64,000 nucleotides of DNA, taken from Nitrosomonas ureae (GTDB lineage: Bacteria; Pseudomonadota; Gammaproteobacteria; Burkholderiales; Nitrosomonadaceae). Shown here piece by piece: positions 18,897 through 28,619 of the stretch; position 1 is the first letter of the stretch; every line of letters begins with the position of its first letter. The notes under the pieces are model-generated. The model was not told the DNA's origin. It worked only from the letters and a program-made list of their open reading frames with translations, and did no database searches. Location: positions 1-64,000 of the forward strand of contig NZ_FNUX01000010.1 in the NCBI RefSeq assembly GCF_900108305.1, in the 5' to 3' direction. The translations under genes and the position numbers were made by a program.

Positions 18897-20004
18897 ACAA
18901 TCGGATTATCGGTTTAATCGTGACACCTTTTTCGCTATCTTCAGCGGCCTGATTGATTTGGTCGAGGGAATAAAACTTGACCAGTTTGTCAAAAGGAAAT
19001 CTTCCCTGCTGATAAAGCTCAACCAGTGCCGGGATAAAGAGATCCGGTTTGCTATTACCTTCGATGATTCCGATAATACGTTTCCCCGCCGTCATCACGC
19101 CGTTCACATCGAAGCTCGCTTCCGTACCCAAGGCCGGTGCGCCGACAATGCCGCATGTTCCACGTATGGCCAACGCATCGATGGCTTGGCGCAATACCGC
19201 AGGACGTCCGCTCGATTCCAGCGTGAAATCGGCGCCGCCGTTTGTTATTTTGCGAACCGCTTCGACCGGATCGGTTTCCTGGCTATTGATAGTATGGGTT
19301 GCGCCGAGTTCCATCGCCAAGGCCAGGCGCGAAGGAACCACATCGGCCGAGATGATGGTTGTAGCACCGGCAGCACGTGCCGCCATCACTGCACTGAGTC
19401 CCACTGCGCCGCCGCCAAAAGCTGCAAAGCTGCTGCCCGGATTGACTTTGAGTGCGTTGATGACGGCCCCGGCACCGGTCTGAATGCCGCAACCCAGCGG
19501 GCCAAGAAGCTCCAAGGGTGCATCGTTGGGGACTTTGATAACGTTACGCTCATGCACCAGTGCAAATGTGCCGAACGACGATTGCCCGAAGAAATGGTCA
19601 TGTATCGGCTCCGATGTATTGTTTGCATCAAAGGTGGACGTGCTGCCGTCTTCGCGTGCGCCACCAAAATTCAACGCATAAAAATGCTCGCAATAGGTTA
19701 AATCTCCGCGTAAGCAGGGCTTGCAGTGGCCGCACCACATATAGGTCAGCACTACGTGGTCGCCAATCGCGACTTTCTTCACATGATCGCCGATCTGTTC
19801 AACCACACCGGAGCCTTCATGTCCCAATACCACCGGCAGAGGTACCTCGTAGAGCTGGTCGCGCGCGACCATATCGGTGTGGCACATTCCTGTCGCAACG
19901 ATACGGACGCGCACTTCATCGGATTGCGGATCATCCTGCATCAGGTCTTCAATCTGAAAAGGCCCGCCTTTCTGGCGGACAACGGCTGCCTTGATTTTCC
20001 TCAT
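18895..20004 (-). CDS. Zinc-dependent aryl-alcohol dehydrogenase
   Basis: A 369-residue class-III-like medium-chain dehydrogenase. Catalytic zinc ligands: Cys41 (GMCHTD) and His62-Glu63 (GHEGSG). The structural zinc is held by four cysteines, C91-x2-C94-x2-C97-x7-C105. The Rossmann motif is [11 protein letters not shown]. The style matches benzyl-alcohol dehydrogenases (XylB type). Placed between pchF and the aldehyde dehydrogenase, it probably oxidises 4-hydroxybenzyl alcohol to the aldehyde. The start ATG at 20004 has GGGGG upstream as ribosome site. Confidence 0.88.
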   Translation of the reverse strand: MRKIKAAVVRQKGGPFQIEDLMQDDPQSDEVRVRIVATGMCHTDMVARDQLYEVPLPVVLGHEGSGVVEQIGDHVKKVAIGDHVVLTYMWCGHCKPCLRGDLTYCEHFYALNFGGAREDGSTSTFDANNTSEPIHDHFFGQSSFGTFALVHERNVIKVPNDAPLELLGPLGCGIQTGAGAVINALKVNPGSSFAAFGGGAVGLSAVMAARAAGATTIISADVVPSRLALAMELGATHTINSQETDPVEAVRKITNGGADFTLESSGRPAVLRQAIDALAIRGTCGIVGAPALGTEASFDVNGVMTAGKRIIGIIEGNSKPDLFIPALVELYQQGRFPFDKLVKFYSLDQINQAAEDSEKGVTIKPIIRL

Positions 20005-20056
20005 TTGTATCCCCCGCTTAGGAAATTATTTTTCCCTGTTCAAAGTCAAAATGGAG

Positions 20057-21601
20057 TTAACGAATGCCTGATTTTCCCGGGGCAAGAATGCCGTTGGGAT
20101 CCAGCGCCTTTTTAAGTGTTTTGTGAACATTTCTCTGCACCGGACCATAGGTCTCGGCGACTTTATCCATGAATGCCGTATTCACACGATAAGTTCCATA
20201 GCCGCGCGCGGAGAATTCGGTCAGCAACTCATCGAAACATTGATAGGCCGCTTTTGTCTGCTCCGGGTCGGTTTTATCGTACAGGACATCGACAATGTGA
20301 TGCATATCGCGCATCCCGACGATGAATTCACCGGAATAATCCAGTCCGTGCTTGGCCAGTATCTGCTTGGTCAGTGCCATTTGTTTCAGGGTCTCACTGC
20401 CACGCGCCTGAGAGACGGGCGCAAACCACATCGAACCGCCACCTCCACGCCAGTTATACAACGAAAACTCCGTGAGCGTCATGTCTCCGCGCATGAGCTT
20501 GGCACGGTAAACAAATGCAGGGTCATCCGCTGCTTCCTGTTCCGTCAGGATTTTTGCTTTGCCCGATTGACTAAATGCTTGCGTTACGATGCTCCAGTTC
20601 ACATCAATTTGTTCCTGCGTGCCATAGAGCGCGGCATATACATTCCAGATCCCTAATTTGTGATCTTTCATAATCCGATACACCGCTTCATCCGGAATTG
20701 AGCCCGGCCCGGATACATAATCACTGCGCTTGGCTTTTACCGGTGCTTCATAGAGCGCATGGGCAATGACCACGGCGTTCGGAATGACGCCGCTGATACG
20801 CAACGGGCGAATCGTTTCGACGATCTCCACGATATCTTCTTCATGCTGATATTGAATGACAAACGGCTTGAATGCCGGTGGTTCAGGCATCAGCCAGAAG
20901 CCGAATTTGGTGACGATACCATAGTTGGATTGCGTAAAAATTCCATCCAGATAGGGACCATATCCCCATTTGAATACCTGCCAGGTATTGGAATTGGGCA
21001 TCGAGCCCATGCCGGTGCGCAATACTTCACCATTCGCCAGTACGACTTCCATGCCGCAAGCGAACAAAAATTGCTCGCCGTAGGGCGTATAACCCACGCC
21101 ACGATCCAGCGTGTTACCTACTGGTCCCGCGATGGCGGAGGGTGCGGGCATCGATAGCCATAAGCCCAGCTTGTGTTCTTTGATGTGATCGTAGAGTTGT
21201 TGATACGTTACACCCGGTTCAACCAATGCAAAGGCTAAATCCTTATCCACTTCGAGAATGCGATTCATGCGTTTGAGATCGAGCACTACCTGGCCACGTT
21301 CTGCCGGGGCTGCCGAGCCGTAGCCCAGGTTTTTCCCGGTGGAAATCATCCAGATTGGTACTTTGTATTGATTGCAAATCGCAACGATTTTCTGGATTTG
21401 TTCGACGGTTGTGGCCAATAGTGCCGCAGACGGCGTATGTTCGGCATCAGAAACCGGCATCATCGTCTTGATGTAAGGCGCAAGCTGTTCCGCGCTGGTG
21501 AGTACGGAAGCATCGCCGAGTACCTTGCGAAAATCATGGATGGCCGCATCGAAGGTTTCTTCCGATACGCCTTTAGGTAATGCGATATATTGACTGGTCA
21601 T
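20057..21601 (-). CDS. pchF: p-Cresol methylhydroxylase flavoprotein subunit
   Basis: A 514-residue FAD enzyme of the vanillyl-alcohol-oxidase/PCMH family. It dehydrogenates p-cresol to a quinone methide, which water converts to 4-hydroxybenzyl alcohol, then on to the aldehyde; electrons go to the cytochrome subunit. Visible features: FAD-binding segment WMISTGKNLGYGSAAPAERG, with Tyr94 close to the known active-site Tyr95, and Tyr382 in SLYNWRGGGG, almost exactly where the Pseudomonas enzyme attaches FAD (Tyr384, from memory). The pchC-like cytochrome gene two genes upstream strongly supports the call. Eugenol hydroxylase is the close alternative. There is no signal peptide in PchF itself. 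Confidence 0.9.
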   Translation of the reverse strand: MTSQYIALPKGVSEETFDAAIHDFRKVLGDASVLTSAEQLAPYIKTMMPVSDAEHTPSAALLATTVEQIQKIVAICNQYKVPIWMISTGKNLGYGSAAPAERGQVVLDLKRMNRILEVDKDLAFALVEPGVTYQQLYDHIKEHKLGLWLSMPAPSAIAGPVGNTLDRGVGYTPYGEQFLFACGMEVVLANGEVLRTGMGSMPNSNTWQVFKWGYGPYLDGIFTQSNYGIVTKFGFWLMPEPPAFKPFVIQYQHEEDIVEIVETIRPLRISGVIPNAVVIAHALYEAPVKAKRSDYVSGPGSIPDEAVYRIMKDHKLGIWNVYAALYGTQEQIDVNWSIVTQAFSQSGKAKILTEQEAADDPAFVYRAKLMRGDMTLTEFSLYNWRGGGGSMWFAPVSQARGSETLKQMALTKQILAKHGLDYSGEFIVGMRDMHHIVDVLYDKTDPEQTKAAYQCFDELLTEFSARGYGTYRVNTAFMDKVAETYGPVQRNVHKTLKKALDPNGILAPGKSGIR

Positions 21602-21613
21602 GCTGTGTTCCCC

Positions 21614-22564
21614 CTACACGTCGATTACGAACGAAACGAAATGATTTCCCGATAACCCTTGATGATCTGGATGGCGCTGACCTGATTGATGCACGAATGC
21701 GCGGCTGGAACAAGGTTCTTGATGCGTTCCCATACCCAATGCAGTTGCTATAATCGCATAGCCGGTAGCTTCTATCCAGTTGTCAAATCGGAGATGTTCA
21801 AGTGTTGCGCCCGGCGCTGTTTGGTCTTGATTGATGGAAGATTCATCGCCCCCAGATGATACCGATCTCCAGTTTTCTGATGCTTTCCAGCCAATCAGTT
21901 GATTGGCTTTCAACGGGGAAACTCCGGCGCAATGCAAGTGAGTTGCAGGTTGTTCAGCCAGCCAATAAGACGAGAATCCCGCTAGTGATGAATCTTTCAT
22001 TGCACTATCCGCTCTTGCTTGATCAAGAAAATTTTCGACAATAGAGAAATCATGCCGATTTTGGGCAAGCAGGGATGCCAGCAGTCCTCCGGCGCTGTAT
22101 GCCGGTGATGCGGTAGTCCACATATGGCGCAGCGGGAGGGAGGTGCTATCGCTGGATGCGGACATATGCGAACCTAATGCAAGGAGGCGCTGTTCAGAGT
22201 TTCGTACCAACTCAGTGAATATGGCCGCATTGGCATAATCCATGATGGCCACCCAGCGCATATTGGGGGATTGCGTCAATAAGTCGGCTATACGCAGAGG
22301 GTCGGTTAATAGTTCATCTGCTAATTGAAATGTCGATAATGCGCCTTCTTGGCTAAAGCTGCTGTAACCGGCACAAGCAGCTTCAGCGCCTTTGGCAAAG
22401 GCCTCGTCTATAGGGGTATTCCCCAGTAACAGCCGGCAATTGTGCGTACCACCGGAAAGCGTTTGGCTGATGGATACTGCTTGCGTAACGGTAGGAATAC
22501 CGAAGGCCAGCAAGGTTCCACCAGTAAGCATGCCCTTGATAAGGCTACGTCGAGTTTCATCCAT
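21614..22564 (-). CDS. Exported protein in the pchX position
   Basis: A 316-residue protein with a Tat-like signal (RRSLIKGMLTGGTLLAFG, residues 5-22). No family recognised. In Pseudomonas the p-cresol operon is pchA-C-X-F, with an unknown gene between the cytochrome and flavoprotein genes; this gene sits in exactly that place, so it may help assemble or export the complex. The last 40 or so residues look odd (EPCSSRAFVHQ, GQRHPDHQG). The +1 frame over the same bases reads naturally (ERIKNLVPAAHS, INQVSAIQIIKGYREII) to a stop at 21625, so a frameshift near 21725 is possible. Confidence 0.65.
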   Translation of the reverse strand: MDETRRSLIKGMLTGGTLLAFGIPTVTQAVSISQTLSGGTHNCRLLLGNTPIDEAFAKGAEAACAGYSSFSQEGALSTFQLADELLTDPLRIADLLTQSPNMRWVAIMDYANAAIFTELVRNSEQRLLALGSHMSASSDSTSLPLRHMWTTASPAYSAGGLLASLLAQNRHDFSIVENFLDQARADSAMKDSSLAGFSSYWLAEQPATHLHCAGVSPLKANQLIGWKASENWRSVSSGGDESSINQDQTAPGATLEHLRFDNWIEATGYAIIATALGMGTHQEPCSSRAFVHQSGQRHPDHQGLSGNHFVSFVIDV

Positions 22565-22591
22565 GGAATGTAATCTCCTGTAATGCTGAGC

Positions 22592-22927
22592 TTATTTTTG
22601 TGAAAGGAAGTTCGCCAGTTTTTCCAGTGATTCATCGTCGATTTCTGAAGAGCGAAAGGACGGCATGGCCCGGTTTCCATTACGAACGACTGTGCGGATA
22701 TAGGTTATGGGAAGTTTGCGATGGCGAATTTGCGGCCCAACTTGAACTTCATGCCCGACTTGAGCTTCATGACAATATGCACAAACTTTGGCGTAAATTT
22801 CTGCACCATCTTTCCAGGCAAATCCTGAGTTGTTTATCTCATCTTGCGCCGACCATGCGTTGCCTGCCGCAAAAATGACTGCGAACAGAAAGCCAAATAG
22901 CCAATTTTCCAATTTTGTTTTTTTCAT
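22592..22927 (-). CDS. pchC: c-type cytochrome, p-cresol methylhydroxylase subunit
   Basis: A 111-residue exported cytochrome: signal peptide to about residue 27 (NAWSA), heme-binding Cys49-x-x-Cys52-His53 (CAYCH), and the probable axial Met88 in NRAMPSF. It accepts electrons from PchF. I use the ATG at 22927, seven codons inside the longest frame, because CTGGAG lies nine bases upstream and it gives a normal signal peptide. It is the first gene of the cresol set; 114 bases separate it from the upstream DODA-like gene. Confidence 0.85.
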   Translation of the reverse strand: MKKTKLENWLFGFLFAVIFAAGNAWSAQDEINNSGFAWKDGAEIYAKVCAYCHEAQVGHEVQVGPQIRHRKLPITYIRTVVRNGNRAMPSFRSSEIDDESLEKLANFLSQK

Positions 22928-23041
22928 ACTGATTCTCCAGTATTTCAATGAAATGATAATAAACTGATAGCTTTGTGGCTCTAATTCAAGTTCATGGCTG
23001 ATTTGCTGTCAATAAGGCATCTACATCAAGATTCCATGACT

Positions 23042-23863
23042 CTATTGCCACAGAAAACTCGCCACTTTTCCCCCCATAATCTTATCGTTAAATACAGTTT
23101 TTGCTATCGGCGTACCGGCACAGGCAATACCGTAGCAAACATGCAAAGGCAATAAATGTTCTTCTCGCGGATGACAGAATCGGGCAAACGGTGCCTTCTC
23201 CCACTCAATCAATCGCTGTTCACGCACTTCAGATAGAATCTCCGGATTGGTGCACGTTTCAATCAACCAATGATCAAACGCGTTGTTTTCATTGCTGCTA
23301 TCGATATCGTTCGAGAAAAATGTTTTCAAATTATGAAATGACATGCCTGATCCGATAATCAGAATATTTCTCTCACGTAAAGACGCAATCGCTTTTCCAA
23401 GCGCAATGTGCATTCGAGGATTCAAATTTTTCAGCAATGATAGCTGGATGCAAGGAATCCGGGCTTGCGGAAACATTAGCTTGAGCGGCACGAATAAGCC
23501 GTGATCAAAACCTCGCTGGCCATCAAGTTTCGCCGGAATGCGGCTCGCTGTTATAAGTTCAAAAATATCTTTTGCCAGATCCGGATGACCCGCTGCAGCA
23601 TACTGAATCTCATAAGCTTCGGCAGGAAATCCATAGTAGTCATAAATTATTTCAGGATGATTACCACTGGTTATCGTTGCCTGTTCCTCTTCCCAGTGGG
23701 CGCTGATGACTAAAATCGCGGATGGCTCGTTCAGCTCACTTGCGATTTTCTGCAGAAAAGAGACCATCTTTTCATGCCCCTTGTCGCCAAGAATCGGTAA
23801 TGGCCCGCCACCATGCGGTAAAAATAAAACGGGCGAAAGTGCTGGTGCTATTGGGCTTATCAT
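23042..23863 (-). CDS. DODA-type extradiol dioxygenase family protein
   Basis: A 273-residue class III (LigB-like) ring-cleavage family protein: FLPHGGGPLP near the N-terminus, ISAHWEEEQ, and GFDHGLFVPL supply the likely metal His/Glu ligands, with SGMSFHNL later. Relatives include 4,5-DOPA dioxygenase and E. coli YgiD. It lies between wrbA and the cresol genes on one strand, so it might act on a catechol-type product, but the substrate is unknown. Confidence 0.85.
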   Translation of the reverse strand: MISPIAPALSPVLFLPHGGGPLPILGDKGHEKMVSFLQKIASELNEPSAILVISAHWEEEQATITSGNHPEIIYDYYGFPAEAYEIQYAAAGHPDLAKDIFELITASRIPAKLDGQRGFDHGLFVPLKLMFPQARIPCIQLSLLKNLNPRMHIALGKAIASLRERNILIIGSGMSFHNLKTFFSNDIDSSNENNAFDHWLIETCTNPEILSEVREQRLIEWEKAPFARFCHPREEHLLPLHVCYGIACAGTPIAKTVFNDKIMGGKVASFLWQ

Positions 23864-23911
23864 TAAAACCTTCTGCAGATATAAAGTGCGAACGTTTGTT
23901 AACTTACCCCA

Positions 23912-24514
23912 TCAGCGGGATAGCTTGTTGGCTATTTTTGTGACATGAGCGCCCTGAAAGTGCGCAATTTTTATTTCGTTGTCTGACGGCTGGCGTTTGC
24001 CATCGCCACCTGCCAGCGTACTTGCTCCATAAGGCGATCCACCGGTGATTTCACTCATATTCATGATTTCCTGACAAGAATAGGGAACACCCACGATGAC
24101 CATGCCGTGATGGAGCAAAGTGGTATGGAACGAGGTTATCGTGGTTTCCTGGCCACCGTGCTGGGTGCCGGTAGACGTAAACACGCTACCTACTTTGCCT
24201 ATCAGTCCACCGCTGAGCCATAACCGGCCTGTCTGGTCCAGAAAATTGCGCATTTGCGCGCACATATTGCCGAAACGCGTAGGTGTGCCAAAGATGATGG
24301 CATCGTAATCCGGCAATTCATCCATCGTCGCAATGGGCGCTGCCTGATCAAGTTTGGCGCCGGCCCTTTGTGCCACTTCTTCCGACATGAGTTCAGGGAC
24401 GCGTTTAACGACAACCTCGGCATCCTCGACACTACGTGCGCCTTCCGCTACCGCGTTGGCCATGATTTCGATATGACCATACATGCTGTAATACAGAACA
24501 AGAATCTTTGCCAT
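23912..24514 (-). CDS. wrbA: NAD(P)H:quinone oxidoreductase WrbA
   Basis: A 200-residue flavodoxin-like FMN enzyme reducing quinones by two electrons. Motifs: [14 protein letters not shown] (phosphate loop), [36 protein letters not shown] and the C-terminal [15 protein letters not shown], all diagnostic. AGGAGG precedes the ATG. It may share a transcript with the DODA-like gene 48 bases on, and would suit detoxifying quinones made from phenolics. Confidence 0.95.
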   Translation of the reverse strand: MAKILVLYYSMYGHIEIMANAVAEGARSVEDAEVVVKRVPELMSEEVAQRAGAKLDQAAPIATMDELPDYDAIIFGTPTRFGNMCAQMRNFLDQTGRLWLSGGLIGKVGSVFTSTGTQHGGQETTITSFHTTLLHHGMVIVGVPYSCQEIMNMSEITGGSPYGASTLAGGDGKRQPSDNEIKIAHFQGAHVTKIANKLSR

Positions 24515-24774
24515 GTTACACCTCCTGATTTATGGGATTGTAAACTAAAAAATACTGAAAATTGTCTGCAGCAAATGATCTGTTGCGTTAGAGGTACTCG
24601 AAAATTCGCCTACCACTATAATGGGCTTCATTGGTCTCGGCTCTGCCTGCCTTACCTCTCATTCTGCTCGTCAAATTATTCAGTATTTCTCTAAAACTAC
24701 TTCGTCAAAATTGAACAATACGTGTTTTATTATAGGGTATAAAAATTAAAAAGGCAGCATTGCTTAAACCTTTC

Positions 24775-27126
24775 TTACCGCTCCAGCTTAACTGCGCGTA
24801 GCCGCAATGCATTGACGATCACGCTGACCGAAGATAGCGACATCGCTGCCGCGGCAAAAATCGGTGAGAGCAAGATACCGAAAAATGGATACAGTACCCC
24901 GGCTGCGATCGGTACGCCCGCTGCATTGTAGATAAAGGCGAAGAACAGATTCTGGCGGATGTTACGCATGGTTGCCTCGGAAAGGCGCCGCGCCCGGACA
25001 ATGCCCAGCAGATCGCCGCGCAGCAAGGTCACTCCCGCGCTTTCAATCGCAACATCGGTGCCCGTACCCATGGCAATGCCAACATCGGCGGTGGCCAAAG
25101 CCGGAGCATCGTTGACACCATCCCCCGCCATTGCGACCACTCGCCCTTGTTTGCGCAATCGCATTACGATTGCCGCTTTCTGATCGGGTAACACTTCCGC
25201 TTCCACTTCGTCGATACCCAATTGCCGGGCGACTGCCTCAGCCGTAATGCGGTTGTCACCGGTCAGCATGACGATGCGAATGCCATCGGCGTGCAGAGCA
25301 TCAATGGCAGCGGGTGTCGATTCCTTCACCGGATCGGCGATAGCGACAATACCGGTAGTCGCTCCATCGACTGCCACGAAGATCACTGTCGCCCCATTCT
25401 GACGCAGTTCATCTGCTTGTGTTTCCATCACCCGAGTGTCGATATTCAATTCTGCAAGAAACCTGGTATTGCCCAAGACGATCCGGTGACCATCGACGTT
25501 GCCGAGTACGCCTTTGCCAATCGGCGAGTCAAAGTCGGTTGCCTTGGCCAGCGCAATCGAGCGCTCCTTGGCTGCAGCAACAATGGCGGCAGCCAGGGGA
25601 TGCTCGCTTCCTTGTTCCAGGCTGGCTGCAAGGCGTAGCAGCTCGTTTTCGTCGATATTGCCAGCAGCGCGGATTGCCGTGACCCTGGGTTTGCCTTCGG
25701 TCAGCGTGCCGGTCTTGTCAATCACGATCGTGTCGATCTTTTCCATGCGTTCCAATGCTTCGGCGTTCTTGATCAGGACGCCTTCGGTCGCGCCCCGTCC
25801 GACACCAACCATGATCGACATCGGTGTCGCCAGACCCAGCGCGCACGGACAGGCGATGATCAGCACGCTGACGGCTGCGATCAACGCATACCCCATGGCG
25901 GGTGGCGGACCCCAGATCGACCAGGCGGCAAAAGCAAGTATGGCAATCAGAATGACTGCCGGAACGAACCAGCCAGCAACGATGTCCGCCAAGCGCTGAA
26001 TCGGTGCGCGTGAACGCTGTGCTTCCGATACCATGCGGACAATTTGCGCCAGCATGGTGTCACGTCCAACTTTTTCCGCATGCATCACAAAACTGCCCTG
26101 ACCGTTGATGGTGCCGCCGATCACCTGGTCGCCGGACTGCTTGCGAACTGGCATGGATTCACCGGTTACCAATGATTCATCGACATTCGAGCCGCCTTCG
26201 ATCACTTTGCCATCGACCGGTATCCGGTCGCCGGGACGTACCCGTAGGCGATTCCCCGCTATTACCTGATCCAGATTGATCTCCTCTTCTGTATCGTCGT
26301 CGCCAAGACGACGGGCCGTTGTTGGTGACAAATTGAGTAAGGCTTTAATCGCACCAGAGGTACGTTCGCGCGCTCGCAATTCCAGAACCTGACCCAATAA
26401 CACCAGTACAGTGATGACTGCCGCAGCCTCGAAATAAACTGCGACCGATCCATCGCTGCTGCGAAAAGCATCGGGAAAGAGATCGGGCGCAACGGTGGCA
26501 ACAATGCTATAGATCCATGCCACACCAGTACCCATCGCAATCAGTGTGAACATATTGAGTGCGCGGTTCTCAATCGATTGCCAGCCGCGTACGAAGAACG
26601 GCCACCCCGCCCACAAGACGACTGGTGTTGCCAACGACAATTGTACCCAGTTGGAGATCTGTGCAGATATAAGATGTGTCAAGCCGATCAGGTGGCTGCC
26701 CATTTCCAGGATGAAGACCGGGATTGTCAACATGAGGCTGATCCAGAAGCGGCGGGTCATGTCCGCAAGCTCCGGATTAGGTGCGTCGTCAAGCGATACT
26801 TCTGCCGGCTCTAATGCCATACCACAGAGAGAGCAACTTCCCGGTCCGATCTGCCGGATTTGTGGATGCATCGGACAGGTATAGATAGTATCGGATGTGG
26901 ATTCTTCGATTGGAATCTTGCCTGCTAGATAAATATCGGGCGTGGCTACGAATTTATCGTGACAGTGGGCAGAGCAGAAATAGTAAGCTTGTTCACCATG
27001 CTCAGCGCGATGCTTCGCTGTATATGAATCGACCCGCATGCCGCAGACGGGATCGGTCGCTATGGCACGGTGATGCGTATCATGATCGTGGTTATGCTGT
27101 GCATGCTCGTGATGTTCGTGAGTCAT
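24775..27126 (-). CDS. Copper-translocating P1B-type ATPase with His-rich and YHS/heavy-metal N-terminus
   Basis: A 783-residue heavy-metal pump. The N-terminus is His-rich (residues 3-20), then a YHS/TRASH-like DPVCGM domain, then a YTCPMHP...[10 protein letters not shown] heavy-metal-binding domain. The pump core has CPC in [11 protein letters not shown], phosphorylation site DKTGTLTEG, and [12 protein letters not shown] plus [10 protein letters not shown]. The type suggests Cu+ (or Ag+) export. I use ATG at 27126, which has AAGGA nine bases upstream, rather than TTG at 27135. No copper regulator gene is adjacent. Confidence 0.93.
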   Translation of the reverse strand: MTHEHHEHAQHNHDHDTHHRAIATDPVCGMRVDSYTAKHRAEHGEQAYYFCSAHCHDKFVATPDIYLAGKIPIEESTSDTIYTCPMHPQIRQIGPGSCSLCGMALEPAEVSLDDAPNPELADMTRRFWISLMLTIPVFILEMGSHLIGLTHLISAQISNWVQLSLATPVVLWAGWPFFVRGWQSIENRALNMFTLIAMGTGVAWIYSIVATVAPDLFPDAFRSSDGSVAVYFEAAAVITVLVLLGQVLELRARERTSGAIKALLNLSPTTARRLGDDDTEEEINLDQVIAGNRLRVRPGDRIPVDGKVIEGGSNVDESLVTGESMPVRKQSGDQVIGGTINGQGSFVMHAEKVGRDTMLAQIVRMVSEAQRSRAPIQRLADIVAGWFVPAVILIAILAFAAWSIWGPPPAMGYALIAAVSVLIIACPCALGLATPMSIMVGVGRGATEGVLIKNAEALERMEKIDTIVIDKTGTLTEGKPRVTAIRAAGNIDENELLRLAASLEQGSEHPLAAAIVAAAKERSIALAKATDFDSPIGKGVLGNVDGHRIVLGNTRFLAELNIDTRVMETQADELRQNGATVIFVAVDGATTGIVAIADPVKESTPAAIDALHADGIRIVMLTGDNRITAEAVARQLGIDEVEAEVLPDQKAAIVMRLRKQGRVVAMAGDGVNDAPALATADVGIAMGTGTDVAIESAGVTLLRGDLLGIVRARRLSEATMRNIRQNLFFAFIYNAAGVPIAAGVLYPFFGILLSPIFAAAAMSLSSVSVIVNALRLRAVKLER

Positions 27127-27447
27127 AACTTGCAATCCTTATAAAACAGGTGTTTTTGCGTTCCGGTACTTTTGCAGCTGATCATATCTTAGTGCTGATA
27201 GCCAGTCGCAAGCTCAAACCATTAGCCGGAGCAAACATATTCATCCATTTCACTTTTAACCTTAAACTTAACTTTAATCAATAGAATTTTGAGACTCATA
27301 TCCAATTATGCGTAGAAAAAGCAATTTTGTGCGCATAATATTTGTCCAGGCTGCTACACTCTTACACTGCGCCATCGCAGCGAAAAACAGTACGCTTCAG
27401 CGTACGTTATTGAGCTCATAACTATATGAAGATAAATAATATTTAAA
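27127..27447. other. Divergent promoter region
   Basis: A 321-base gap between the divergent copper ATPase and ldhA-like genes, presumably with both promoters. A hairpin GTACGC-TTCA-GCGTAC (27390-27405) lies upstream of the ldhA-like start. No confident promoter or MerR-type operator was picked out. Confidence 0.5.
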
Positions 27448-28446
27448 ATGATTTCCGCAGCATTATATGATACGAAGCCCTATGATCGTGAATATTTCCA
27501 GAATGCTTTATTTCACGAAAATATTGCTTGGCAGTTTCATGAATTCCGGCTTTCCGCATCAACAGCGGCTACTGCCACAGGGATGGATGCTGTATGCATT
27601 TTTGTAAATGATTGCTTAGACCGTGCTTGCATCGCTCAACTTTCCAAAGCCGGGGTAAAGCTGATTGCTTTGCGCTGTGCCGGGTATAATAATGTGGATC
27701 TCGAGGCCGCCAAGGAATTTGGTTTTACTATCGTGCGTGTACCTGCTTATTCTCCTCACGCTGTGGCGGAACATTCCATAGGTCTTCTACTCACGCTTAA
27801 TCGGCGCATTCATCGCGCTTATAATCGCGTACGCGAACACAATTTTTCTCTCGCCGGACTCATCGGTTTTGATCTTGCGGGAAAGACTGTTGGCATTGTA
27901 GGAACAGGCAAGACTGGCCGTATTGCTGCCAAAATCTATCGGGGCTTCGATTGCCGGGTTATCGCTCATGATATCAGTCCATGTCATGATTGGGCCACTC
28001 AGCAAGGAATCGAATATGCATCCTTTTCCGATTTACTAAAAGAAAGCGACATAATCTCCCTGCACCTTCCTCTTAATTCGGGAACCTACCACTTGTTATG
28101 TCATGGTACATTTAAGCAAATGAAACGAGGCGTGTATCTTGTCAACGCCAGCCGCGGAGGGTTGATTGATACAACCGACCTCCTGGAAGCCCTTAAAACA
28201 GACTGTATCGGGGGTGTCGCGCTTGATGTCTACGAGAAAGAAGGGGGTATTTTCTTTGAAGATCATTCCGAACATATTCTGCAAGATGATGAGCTTAATC
28301 TTTTACTTACTTATCCCAATGTTCTGATAACATCACATCAAGCTTTTCTCACCCATGAAGCGCTCAGTGAAATAGCGCGTATTACAACCGAAAATATTAT
28401 TCGTCTCCAGACTGATCAGCCCTATATTGATGAAACGGTTCTGTAA
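27448..28446 (+). CDS. ldhA: D-2-hydroxyacid dehydrogenase, fermentative D-lactate dehydrogenase type
   Basis: A 332-residue NAD enzyme reducing pyruvate to D-lactate. NAD motif GIVGTGKTGRIAAKI; catalytic Arg in NASRGGLID, Glu in ALDVYEKEGG, His in ITSHQAFLT. The FFEDHSEHILQDDELNLLL segment is typical of LdhA rather than of other 2-hydroxyacid dehydrogenases. It stands alone. A role in redox balance when oxygen is short is inference. Confidence 0.87.
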   Translation: MISAALYDTKPYDREYFQNALFHENIAWQFHEFRLSASTAATATGMDAVCIFVNDCLDRACIAQLSKAGVKLIALRCAGYNNVDLEAAKEFGFTIVRVPAYSPHAVAEHSIGLLLTLNRRIHRAYNRVREHNFSLAGLIGFDLAGKTVGIVGTGKTGRIAAKIYRGFDCRVIAHDISPCHDWATQQGIEYASFSDLLKESDIISLHLPLNSGTYHLLCHGTFKQMKRGVYLVNASRGGLIDTTDLLEALKTDCIGGVALDVYEKEGGIFFEDHSEHILQDDELNLLLTYPNVLITSHQAFLTHEALSEIARITTENIIRLQTDQPYIDETVL

Positions 28447-28619
28447 AAATTGCAAAGTTATTGAGTTTGGTAAAATGATAATAGACGAGGCGCGGGCTAT
28501 AGTCGCTTAAGCGGTTCGCGATCCGATGACGGCCATTTTTCCGCATTGCCTGATCAATTTGTGTTGTTCTTATTTACGTTGCCCTAAGCAACTCGCGGGT
28601 TGGGTTGGTGATGGCCTAT

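Noticed and set aside
27390..27405. Hairpin upstream of the ldhA-like gene as a terminator or operator
   Set aside because: Only a 6-bp stem without a T-run and with no known operator pattern; kept as part of the intergenic note only.
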